Assembly (NCBI GenBank): GCA_021372695.1
Contig: JAJFTY010000238.1
Location: 1 to 10,797, forward strand
DNA: 10,797 nt
Direction: 5' to 3'
Source: Deltaproteobacteria bacterium
GTDB lineage: Bacteria; Desulfobacterota; Syntrophia; Syntrophales; UBA5619
Under the pieces are notes generated by a model. The model was not told the origin of the DNA, ran no database searches, and saw only the letters and a program-made list of their open reading frames with translations. The translations under genes were made by a program, and so were the position numbers. Below, piece after piece: positions 1 to 5,051 of the stretch. Within the stretch, counting starts at the first letter, position 1. Every line of letters starts with the position of its first letter.

Positions 1-1299
1 GATCGCCGTGAGCGCGGTCTCGTTGATCAGGTATTCGCGCGCGACGCGATTGACATCCTCGACGGTCACCTTCGCGATTGCATCCGTCAAGTCGTCCGGA
101 GAGTTCACCCCCGCCACGGCCAGGGCCTGGGACCAAGTTTCGGCGAGGCCGGAGATGGAATTCTTCTGAAACTCGGCGCCGGCCCTTTCATGCCGCTTGG
201 CCGCCTCCACGAGATCCGCGGGAAGGCCCCTTTTCACATATCCGGCGACGATGCCCCGGATCGCCTCCACGAGCGCAGCCCCGTCCCCTCCCTTTGGGAA
301 ACTCGCCATGGCAAACCCGAATCCCGCCTTGGGAAGGGCATCGTTTTCAAAACCGGCAAAGAGGGCCTTCCCCTGGGGAACCAGGGCGTAGAGATCGCCC
401 CGCCTGCTGCTGAGCACGTCCGCCAGGATCAGCCCCGGGGCATAGTCGGGGCTGTCATACCCGGGCAGGCGATAGGCGACGACGGCAAGCCCGTAGGGCC
501 GATCCGTGTCGAGCGAGAGCGAAGCCGCCTGGAGCGGCTGGAGCCGGATTTCGCGCCTTGCCGGGACGGGTCTCGCGGGAATGGGCTCGAAGAGGGTTTT
601 CACTTTTTGCAGGGTCTGCTCCATCTCGACATCGCCCGCGATCACGAGGATGGCGTTATTCGGGGCGTACCAGGCGTCGTAAAATTCCTTGAGCATGGCG
701 CCCGTGGTCTTCTGGAAGGAGGGGCGGGTGCCCAGGGCGTCGTGGGCGTAGGGTGTCCCCTTGAATAGTTCGGCGAGCAGCTGCATGCTCATGAGATACT
801 CGGGATTCGAAAGGTCTTGCGCCACCTCCTGCTCGATCGCGCCCCGCTCCTTGTCCCAGAGCTCTTCGGTCGCGAGGATCCCCCGCATGCGCTCGGCCTC
901 CACGTGGAGCGCCGTCTCGAGGTCGTCGCCGGGAACGGTGAAGAAGTACTGGGTCACCGTCTGCTGGGTATCCGCGTTGAAACGGCCGCCCATCATGGCG
1001 ATGATGTTCGCCAGCTGTTCGGCGGAGAGCCCCGGGCTGCCCCTGAACATCATGTGTTCCAGGGCGTGCGCCGTACCGGGGAATCCGTCGGGCGCCTCAT
1101 TGGAGCCGACCAGGTAGTTCGTCTCGATGGTCACCACGGGAGCGAGCGTGTTCTTGACGATCACGACCCGGAGCCCGTTTGTGAGGGTTGCACGCAGCAC
1201 GTCCTGCTTCTCCGCTGCCCGGGCGGGCCACGGGAGAAGCAGGAGCGACAGGAGGAGGAAAAGCAGCGCCGGGACTCTCCCGGCTTTCATGATCTTCAT
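1..1299 (-). CDS. M16 family zinc metallopeptidase, exported (partial; C-terminus beyond left edge)
   Basis: The minus-strand frame is open from an ATG at 1299 to the window edge, about 433 codons. It starts MKIMKAGRVPALLFLLLSLL, a typical Sec signal peptide ending near PARA (about residues 25-28), so the enzyme is expected in the periplasm. The inverted zinc motif HxxEH is seen as H78-A-L-E81-H82. E158 lies 75 residues after H82, matching the distal zinc-binding glutamate of the M16 pattern HxxEH-(74-76)-E. The block YAPNNAILVIAGDV (about 211-224) is the usual end of the first M16 domain, and the C-terminal half resembles the inactive second domain. M16 enzymes degrade peptides inside a clamshell of two such halves. 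An ATG nine bases downstream (1290) is an alternative start; the Shine-Dalgarno is weak for both. The gene follows the Crp/Fnr gene on the same strand after 289 bp containing a repeat, so co-transcription is uncertain. Confidence 0.93.
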   Translation of the reverse strand, partial: MKIMKAGRVPALLFLLLSLLLLPWPARAAEKQDVLRATLTNGLRVVIVKNTLAPVVTIETNYLVGSNEAPDGFPGTAHALEHMMFRGSPGLSAEQLANIIAMMGGRFNADTQQTVTQYFFTVPGDDLETALHVEAERMRGILATEELWDKERGAIEQEVAQDLSNPEYLMSMQLLAELFKGTPYAHDALGTRPSFQKTTGAMLKEFYDAWYAPNNAILVIAGDVEMEQTLQKVKTLFEPIPARPVPARREIRLQPLQAASLSLDTDRPYGLAVVAYRLPGYDSPDYAPGLILADVLSSRRGDLYALVPQGKALFAGFENDALPKAGFGFAMASFPKGGDGAALVEAIRGIVAGYVKRGLPADLVEAAKRHERAGAEFQKNSISGLAETWSQALAVAGVNSPDDLTDAIAKVTVEDVNRVAREYLINETALTAI

Positions 1300-1588
1300 G
1301 GCATTCGCTCGTAATTCCGGTTACGGGATACGTCAAAGTCGTCATTCCGGCGAAGGCCGGAATCCAGACGCCGTCCTGACGTGCCAGCCCGGCGGAGGCC
1401 GGGGCGGGAACCCGCCATCGATGGATACCGGTCCGGCAGGACAGTCCCAATGTTCGATTGCCGATGTAATAGTACGGGAGCGGGAGGCAAGTAAATGAGG
1501 ATCGAATGGAAGTTCAGTGGTAGGGGAAAACTATCAGGCGTCTTCCTGAGTGGAGGGGGTTGAAGACTCCCGTTGACAAAGATAGCGG
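1300..1588. other. Intergenic region between M16 peptidase and Crp/Fnr genes
   Basis: No convincing gene is seen. The region contains repeat copy R1 (1340-1431), a short inverted repeat CGTAA-TTCCGG-TTACG (1310-1325) just ahead of the peptidase start, and an inverted repeat overlapping the end of the Crp/Fnr gene. Short open frames here read the repeat as peptides such as LDSGLRRNDD, a common artefact of this repeat class. Confidence 0.75.
1340..1431 (-). repeat. Dispersed palindromic repeat, copy R1
   Basis: This copy is made of successive hairpins: ATTCCGGC-GAAG-GCCGGAAT (1344-1363), CCCGGC-GGAG-GCCGGG (1388-1403) and GGCGGG-AA-CCCGCC (1403-1416). It ends in TGGATACCGG (1422-1431). The opening GTCATTCCGGCGAA and the closing GGATACCGG are shared with R2 (2397-2520) and R3 (5172-5294). 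The expected distal arm ending in TATGACG is missing, so the copy looks truncated. Strand is nominal. Confidence 0.8.
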
Positions 1589-1592
1589 TCAA
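1573..1592. promoter_or_regulatory. Inverted repeat TTGAC-N10-GTCAA at the 3' end of the Crp/Fnr gene
   Basis: A perfect 5-bp inverted repeat, TTGAC (1573-1577) and GTCAA (1588-1592), overlaps the stop codon of the regulator gene. The half-sites resemble FNR-family half-sites, but the 10-base spacing is unlike the normal 4, so binding by the regulator is doubtful. It could also be a weak RNA hairpin after the stop. Confidence 0.25.
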
Positions 1593-2269
1593 TCCGCTTC
1601 CGCCAGCTCGCCGAGCGCCTCCCGATTCAGAATCCGGACCGACCGGCCGTCTACCGTGAGCATCCCGGCCTCGCTCATCCTTCTGAGCGCCCGCGAAAGA
1701 GCCTCGGGCGTGGCCCCGAGGATCTTGGCCAGTTCCCGCTGCGTGACCGTCAATTCCAGCAGGTCCGTCGTCTTTCCGCTCCCTTCCTGCGGGGCATGAA
1801 CCAGGAAGGAGGCGATCCGTTGGGGGAGCTCCTTCAGGGCCAGGGATTCGATCAGGGTCATGGCTTCCTTGAGGCGGTCGGAGAGGATCCGGATGACGTT
1901 CACCAGCAGACGCGGCTCCTGCATGGCGACGGCCTCCATGACCGGTCCGGGGATCAGAAGAACGGCGCTCTCTCCGATGGCCTGGACGTTCGCGGGGAAC
2001 GGCGCGACGGCAAAGGCGGTGCACATGCCGAACGGGTCCCCGGGGCCAAGGAGGTTCAGGGTCTGCTCCTTCCCCTCTGCTGAAATCTTGTAGAGCTTCA
2101 CCTGTCCCGTGACGACGACATAAAAGGCGCGGACAGGGTCCGTTTCGCCGATGATCGTCTCCCCGGGCTTGCAGCTTCTGTACAGGGCGCGCTCCGCCAG
2201 CGCCTTCAGCTTTTCGTCAGGCACCCCCTGAAAAAGGGGCAACTCCTGCATCTGTTTGAACACGTCCAT
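1589..2269 (-). CDS. Crp/Fnr family transcriptional regulator without Fe-S cysteines
   Basis: The product is 226 aa, a standard length for the family. Residues about 10-125 form the cyclic-nucleotide-binding-like beta-roll (GETIIGETDPVRAFYVVVTG, then LLGPGDPFG). A long dimerisation helix follows (about 120-145), then a winged helix (about 150-218) with TQRELAKILGATPEALSRAL. The recognition helix contains E189-x-x-S192-R193, equivalent to the E-x-x-S-R of FNR that reads TTGAT half-sites. The only cysteines are C33 and C83, so the FNR [4Fe-4S] ligand set is absent; a DNR/NNR-like or HcpR-like sensor of NO or redox state is possible, ligand unknown. The start at 2269 has a GGGGAAGG Shine-Dalgarno. 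An FNR-type box at 3205-3218 is a plausible target. Confidence 0.93.
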   Translation of the reverse strand: MDVFKQMQELPLFQGVPDEKLKALAERALYRSCKPGETIIGETDPVRAFYVVVTGQVKLYKISAEGKEQTLNLLGPGDPFGMCTAFAVAPFPANVQAIGESAVLLIPGPVMEAVAMQEPRLLVNVIRILSDRLKEAMTLIESLALKELPQRIASFLVHAPQEGSGKTTDLLELTVTQRELAKILGATPEALSRALRRMSEAGMLTVDGRSVRILNREALGELAEAD

Positions 2270-2371
2270 GGAAGCCTTCCCCTCGATCCGGATGAGCGAC
2301 CCTTGGAGTACAGGCGTAAATCACAAGACCGGTCGCGGGAAATATGTAACACGGGGCGCCTGGCGAAACAA

Positions 2372-2407
2372 AGCAAATTTGCTCAGCAATCAATTCTTGA
2401 TGAATTC
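2372..2407. promoter_or_regulatory. Cluster of short palindromes upstream of the Crp/Fnr gene
   Basis: The stretch contains AGCAAATTTGCT (2372-2383, perfect palindrome), an overlapping TTGCT-C-AGCAA (2379-2389), TCAA-TTC-TTGA (2390-2400) and GAATTC (2402-2407). The motif AGCAA/TTGCT occurs three times in 18 bases. This could be an operator for the regulator itself or another factor, or the decayed end of repeat R2. Confidence 0.3.
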
Positions 2408-2520
2408 GCAAAAAGTCGTCACTCCGGCGAAAGCCGGGGTCCCGTGCTTTCGTAACCATCCTTTATTCCTGGATACCGGCGCCTGTCCCGGACGCCGATC
2501 CGGGATTCGCCGGTATGACG
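2397..2520 (-). repeat. Dispersed palindromic repeat, copy R2
   Basis: Read on the minus strand it runs from CGTCATACCGGCGAATCCCG, through an arm closely matching the left arm of R3 (CCCGGATCGG-CGTCCGGGAC against CCCGGATCGG-AGTCCGGGGC), to a second arm containing GCTTTCGCCGG. A 21-base tail follows (2417 down to 2397), shared with R3 as GACTTnTTnCGAnTTCATCA plus A. It lies about 130 bp upstream of the regulator's start. Confidence 0.85.
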
Positions 2521-2553
2521 TTCGGGGTGGATTTCCGATTTCTTGCGACGCCG

Positions 2554-2703
2554 TCAATTCTCCGTCTCTGTTGGCTTTTTCTCTCCGCTCTCGACCGAGC
2601 AGCCTTTGCGCATTCAGGTCGAAATGCCCAGCCGGGGCAGCAGCCACCCCTGGAGAAAGAACCACACCGCGATCACAATCACGAACAGCAGCAAATCGTT
2701 CAT
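2554..2703 (-). CDS. Predicted small membrane selenoprotein (in-frame UGA = Sec30, U-x4-C motif)
   Basis: The ATG at 2703 has an excellent Shine-Dalgarno, GGGAGG, ending 7 bases upstream. It opens MNDLLLFVIVIAVWFFLQGW, then LLPRLGIST, then UGA at 2616-2614. The same frame continues for 19 codons as MRKGCSVESGEKKPTETEN to a second stop (2556-2554), giving 49 aa with selenocysteine at 30 and C35. Residues about 4-22 form one transmembrane helix. Basic residues after it suggest the redox tail faces the cytoplasm. A hairpin with a GGUC loop 17 nt after the UGA matches bacterial SECIS architecture (see 2587-2603). The gene starts 58 nt after the thioredoxin stop on the same strand, so they probably form one transcript. 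I recall similar small proteins with Cys in the first position of such a pair, but cannot verify this. The conservative alternative is a 29-aa peptide (2614-2703) ending at the UGA. Decoding requires SelA/B/C/D elsewhere in the genome. Confidence 0.72.
2587..2603 (-). promoter_or_regulatory. Putative bacterial SECIS element
   Basis: In the mRNA the hairpin is GCU-G-CUC-GGUC-GAG-AGC: three pairs, a bulged G, three pairs, and a GGUC tetraloop. From memory, E. coli fdhF has GGU-U-GCA-GGUC-UGC-ACC, the same plan. The loop begins 17 nt after the UGA here and 18 nt after in fdhF. An alternative fold has six continuous pairs (CUGCUC with GAGCGG, one G-U) and loop GGUCGA; it also exposes GGUC. The bulged base is G rather than the U of fdhF. 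Confidence 0.65.
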
Positions 2704-2722
2704 TTTCGATCCTCCCTGATCC

Positions 2723-2737
2723 CCTCTGTCGCAGAGG
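2723..2737 (-). other. Small hairpin between thioredoxin and selenoprotein genes
   Basis: A perfect 6-bp stem with a 3-base loop, CCTCTG-CGA-CAGAGG on the minus strand, lies in the 58-nt gap between the two genes. No U-run follows, so it is not a convincing terminator. It might affect processing or relative expression of the two cistrons. Confidence 0.4.
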
Positions 2738-2761
2738 ACGATTCATCCAAAAACCGACCCA

Positions 2762-3100
2762 TCATCCGGCCAGATTCCGGTCAATCAGGGCCACAAGTTT
2801 GTCTTTCGACGTGAGACCGACGAGGGTCTCCCGGACTTTTCCGTCCCGGATGAAAAGCAGCGTCGGAATGCTTTTGATCCCATGAGCCTCGGCAGTGTCG
2901 GCCGATTCATCCACATTCACCTTGATCACGTTCGCCCGGCCGTCATAATCCTGGGCAATCTCTTCCAGGACGGGCGCGAGTGCCCGGCAGGGTCCGCACC
3001 AGGGCGCCCAAAAGTCGACCAGGACCGGTTTGTCCGTCTTCATCACAGCCGCATCGAAGGTGCCGTCGTCGGCATGTCCGACCCACTCTTTCTTTTCCAT
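2762..3100 (-). CDS. trxA: Thioredoxin
   Basis: The product is 112 aa, the usual size of a cytoplasmic thioredoxin. The active site W34-C35-G36-P37-C38 follows the beta-strand PVLVDFWAP, and the cis-proline loop is seen as I78-P79-T80. It reduces protein disulfides using electrons normally supplied by thioredoxin reductase. The ATG at 3100 is chosen because AGAGGAGG lies just upstream; a longer in-frame reading from 3163 lacks both conservation and a Shine-Dalgarno. There is no signal peptide. The selenoprotein gene follows after 58 nt, and the upstream region shared with the divergent DUF2892/efflux operon holds an FNR-type box. The symbol is a family label; the genome may have other thioredoxins. 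Confidence 0.95.
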   Translation of the reverse strand: MEKKEWVGHADDGTFDAAVMKTDKPVLVDFWAPWCGPCRALAPVLEEIAQDYDGRANVIKVNVDESADTAEAHGIKSIPTLLFIRDGKVRETLVGLTSKDKLVALIDRNLAG

Positions 3101-3343
3101 TTTTCCTCCTCTGGAATTGATCGTATCTATGTTTGTTCGCGTTTCGCGCATGGCCCCATCCATTCGTCAGGGCTGAAGCATGGACCGGCTCGGGGTGGTT
3201 GTCATTGATCCAGGTCAATGACGCCGGGCCATCGAGGGCATATTTACAAACGCGGGATGGATGGCTATTTTTTAGTAGCATTGACCTGTTGGCCGTCCCT
3301 GCCCTGCGCAGGGCCAAGAGCCGTAACAAAGGGGGGAACGAAC
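3101..3343. other. Divergent regulatory region between thioredoxin and efflux operon
   Basis: No gene is seen. The region separates divergent genes and contains the FNR-type box with a plus-strand -10 at the right spacing. A weaker minus-strand -10 candidate, CATGCT (3182-3177), sits at the mirrored distance for the thioredoxin side. Confidence 0.7.
3205..3246 (+). promoter_or_regulatory. FNR-type box and class II promoter for the DUF2892-efflux operon
   Basis: TTGATCCAGGTCAA (3205-3218) matches the FNR/DNR consensus TTGAT-N4-ATCAA with one mismatch. Its centre is 3211.5. TATTTA at 3241-3246 fits a -10 element (5 of 6 bases), which puts the start near 3253 and the box at -41.5, the classic position for FNR-family activation. 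The leader to the DUF2892 start would be about 91 nt. That the nearby Crp/Fnr protein binds here is inference from its E-x-x-S-R helix. Confidence 0.65.
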
Positions 3344-3589
3344 ATGAAGGTGGAACATTATGTCCGGGCCATTGCCGGCAGCTTTGTCCTGATCTCGGTC
3401 CTGCTGGCCTATTTCCACAGCCTGTATTGGCTGTTTTTCACCGCCTTCGTCGGGCTGAATCTGCTGCAGTCCGCTTTCACAAAATGGTGTCTGATGGAAA
3501 ATTTTCTCGAAAAGCTGGGCGTTCCCCGGGATAACCCGTGCAGATGCGATGCCACCCGCCCTTCAGGAGAACCATCCCCGTCCCGCTGA
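3344..3589 (+). CDS. DUF2892 (YgaP-like) small inner-membrane protein
   Basis: The product is 81 aa. Residues 1-62 match the DUF2892 pattern: MKVEHYVRAIAGSFVLIS as the first helix (about 5-23), then SLYWLFFTAFVGLNLLQSAF as the second (about 26-46), followed by TKWCLMENFLEKLGV, which resembles the conserved Cys-containing end of the family. The tail from about 63 carries C67 and C69 and is probably disordered. The ATG at 3344 has a GGGGGGAA Shine-Dalgarno; a longer frame from 3218 has no support. It is the first gene of the presumed efflux operon, with TolC 79 bp downstream. The family's biochemical role is not known to me; in YgaP it is the membrane anchor of a rhodanese. A role in sulfur or redox handling is speculation. 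Confidence 0.88.
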   Translation: MKVEHYVRAIAGSFVLISVLLAYFHSLYWLFFTAFVGLNLLQSAFTKWCLMENFLEKLGVPRDNPCRCDATRPSGEPSPSR

Positions 3590-3668
3590 AATGAGCCGCC
3601 ATCGGTCGCCGGTCCGGCATTCCGTTTAGCCGGCGGCTGGATGCGCATCACCGGCATCAGGAGGAAAG

Positions 3669-5051
3669 ATGAAAAGAGCAAGCGATCCCATCTTCCGGAA
3701 AAGATCCTCCGTCCTGGTCATTCTCCTGCTCGCTTTTCTCGCGGCAATGCCGGCGGAAGCCGGAGAGAGGCTTACCCTGGACGAGGCCGTGAGGATTGCC
3801 CTGAAGAACAACCACGAGTTGCAGGCGCAGAGAAACGCCCACTCCGCCAAGGGGGCGGAGATCGGCGTCGCCCGCAGCTCTCTCCTCCCCAAGGTGTCCC
3901 TGGAGGAGCGGTATCTGCGGACGGCGGTCCCCGCCTATGTCTTCATGACCAAGCTCAACCAGGAGCGGATCGAGGCTGCCGATTTTTCGCCCGAGAGCCT
4001 GAACCATCCGACGCCCATCAACGACTTCCAGACCTCCGTCACGCTGGAGCAGCCCCTCTACGCCAGGAAGGCCGGGATCGGATTGGAGATGTCGAAGACC
4101 GAGGCCTCGGCCTCGGGGGAGGAACTGTACAGGAAGAAGGAGGAGGTGGCCTTCCGGGTCGTCCGGCATTACCTGATGGCGAGCACGGCCGCCCAGTATG
4201 TTCAGGTGGCGGAAAAGTCCCTGGAGGACGCACAAGAGCACCAGCGGCTGGCGGGGGTGCGGTACGAGTCGGGTCTCGGGCTTTTCTCCGACACGCTCCG
4301 GGCTTCAACGGCCGTGGCGGAAGCACGGCAGAGGCTCGTCAGCGCGGGGAAGAATTTCGCCGTGGCCAAGAGGGCCCTGGGGCTCACGATCGGCTCCGCG
4401 GACGCGGTCGACGTCGCGGCGGAGGCCCCTGAACTGCCGATCCGGGAGATCGAATCGCTCCGCGCCGGCTCCCTCGCCCGGAAAGACGTCAGGTCGCTGG
4501 AGCTGCGGACGGAAAATGCCAGGAACAACGTGAGGCTCGCGGAGGCGAGCTACTATCCGATGGCCGGCCTGGGCGGAACCTATCAATGGAACGACCACAA
4601 CCACCCGCTGGGCGGCGAGGGGGACGGCTGGCAGGTGATGGCCTTCCTCCGCTGGGAACTGTTCGACGGCGCCCGTACCCGGCATGAGAAGATCAAGGCC
4701 GGATACCAGGCCGCCGAGGCGGAAGAGCATCTCAAAGGCATGAAGAAGATGGTCTCCTTTCAGGTGGACGAGGCGTGGATGACCCTGAAGGAGGCCAGAC
4801 AAAACCGGGAACTCGCCAAGGAGGAGCTGAAGACCGCCGAAGAGGGACGCAGGCTCGTGAGGGTCCGGTATGAGGGCGCGCTCTCGCCGATGGTCGATCT
4901 GCTCGACGCCCAGGTGAGCGTCGACCGGGCGCGCGCAAACCTGGTCGCCAGGGAAAACGAGTACAAGCTGGCAGCTGCGGCTCTCGGCTTTGCCGGCGGC
5001 ACGATTCTCCAGGATCTGAAAGTGGATGAGACGGAGGGGGAGGCAAAATGA
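3669..5051 (+). CDS. TolC family outer-membrane efflux channel
   Basis: The product is 460 aa, normal for outer-membrane efflux proteins. A signal peptide spans about 1-31 with cleavage likely at AEA|GE. Two OEP repeats follow: the first begins LTLDEAVRIALKNNHELQAQ and the second lies at about 250-445, with coiled-coil helices such as LVRVRYEGALSPMVDLLDAQ, a strong family signature. The trimer forms the outer-membrane duct of a tripartite pump. AGGAGGAAAG precedes the ATG at 3669. The stop overlaps the adaptor start as ATGA at 5048-5051, which implies translational coupling. Adaptor and permease downstream complete the pump. Confidence 0.95.
   Translation: MKRASDPIFRKRSSVLVILLLAFLAAMPAEAGERLTLDEAVRIALKNNHELQAQRNAHSAKGAEIGVARSSLLPKVSLEERYLRTAVPAYVFMTKLNQERIEAADFSPESLNHPTPINDFQTSVTLEQPLYARKAGIGLEMSKTEASASGEELYRKKEEVAFRVVRHYLMASTAAQYVQVAEKSLEDAQEHQRLAGVRYESGLGLFSDTLRASTAVAEARQRLVSAGKNFAVAKRALGLTIGSADAVDVAAEAPELPIREIESLRAGSLARKDVRSLELRTENARNNVRLAEASYYPMAGLGGTYQWNDHNHPLGGEGDGWQVMAFLRWELFDGARTRHEKIKAGYQAAEAEEHLKGMKKMVSFQVDEAWMTLKEARQNRELAKEELKTAEEGRRLVRVRYEGALSPMVDLLDAQVSVDRARANLVARENEYKLAAAALGFAGGTILQDLKVDETEGEAK

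Larger units (their letters stand above)
2270..2553. other. Intergenic region upstream of Crp/Fnr gene
   Basis: No credible gene is seen. It holds a palindrome-rich stretch (2372-2407), repeat copy R2 (2397-2520) and the presumed promoter of the regulator, for which I find only weak minus-strand matches (TTGTTT, 17 bases, TACATA). Open frames here end in peptides such as TPAFAGVTTF, produced by the repeat. Confidence 0.7.

Noticed and set aside
1310..1325. Inverted repeat CGTAA-TTCCGG-TTACG ahead of the M16 start as an operator
   Set aside because: Only 5-bp arms and a single occurrence near repeat R1; too weak to call.
1296..2024. Minus-strand 242-codon frame spanning the end of the regulator gene and repeat R1
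   Set aside because: Out of frame with the regulator and finishes in repeat-derived LDSGLRRNDD; not a gene.
2723..2737. Rho-independent terminator after thioredoxin
   Set aside because: The stem is only 6 bp and no U-run follows, so it is kept only as a small hairpin.
2390..2746. Minus-strand 118-codon open frame covering the selenoprotein locus
   Set aside because: It has no ribosome binding site, its product has no recognisable features and it ends in a repeat-derived peptide; the overlapping small gene has a strong Shine-Dalgarno and a clear transmembrane helix.
3593..3668. Terminator or promoter between DUF2892 and TolC genes (AGCCGCC ... GGCGGCT)
   Set aside because: The inverted repeat is separated by over 30 bases with no U-run, and no convincing -35/-10 pair was found; read-through operon is simpler.
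3641..4432. Plus-strand 263-codon frame overlapping the TolC gene
   Set aside because: Out-of-frame shadow with Arg/Gly-rich composition; the TolC frame has signal peptide, family motifs and an AGGAGG site.
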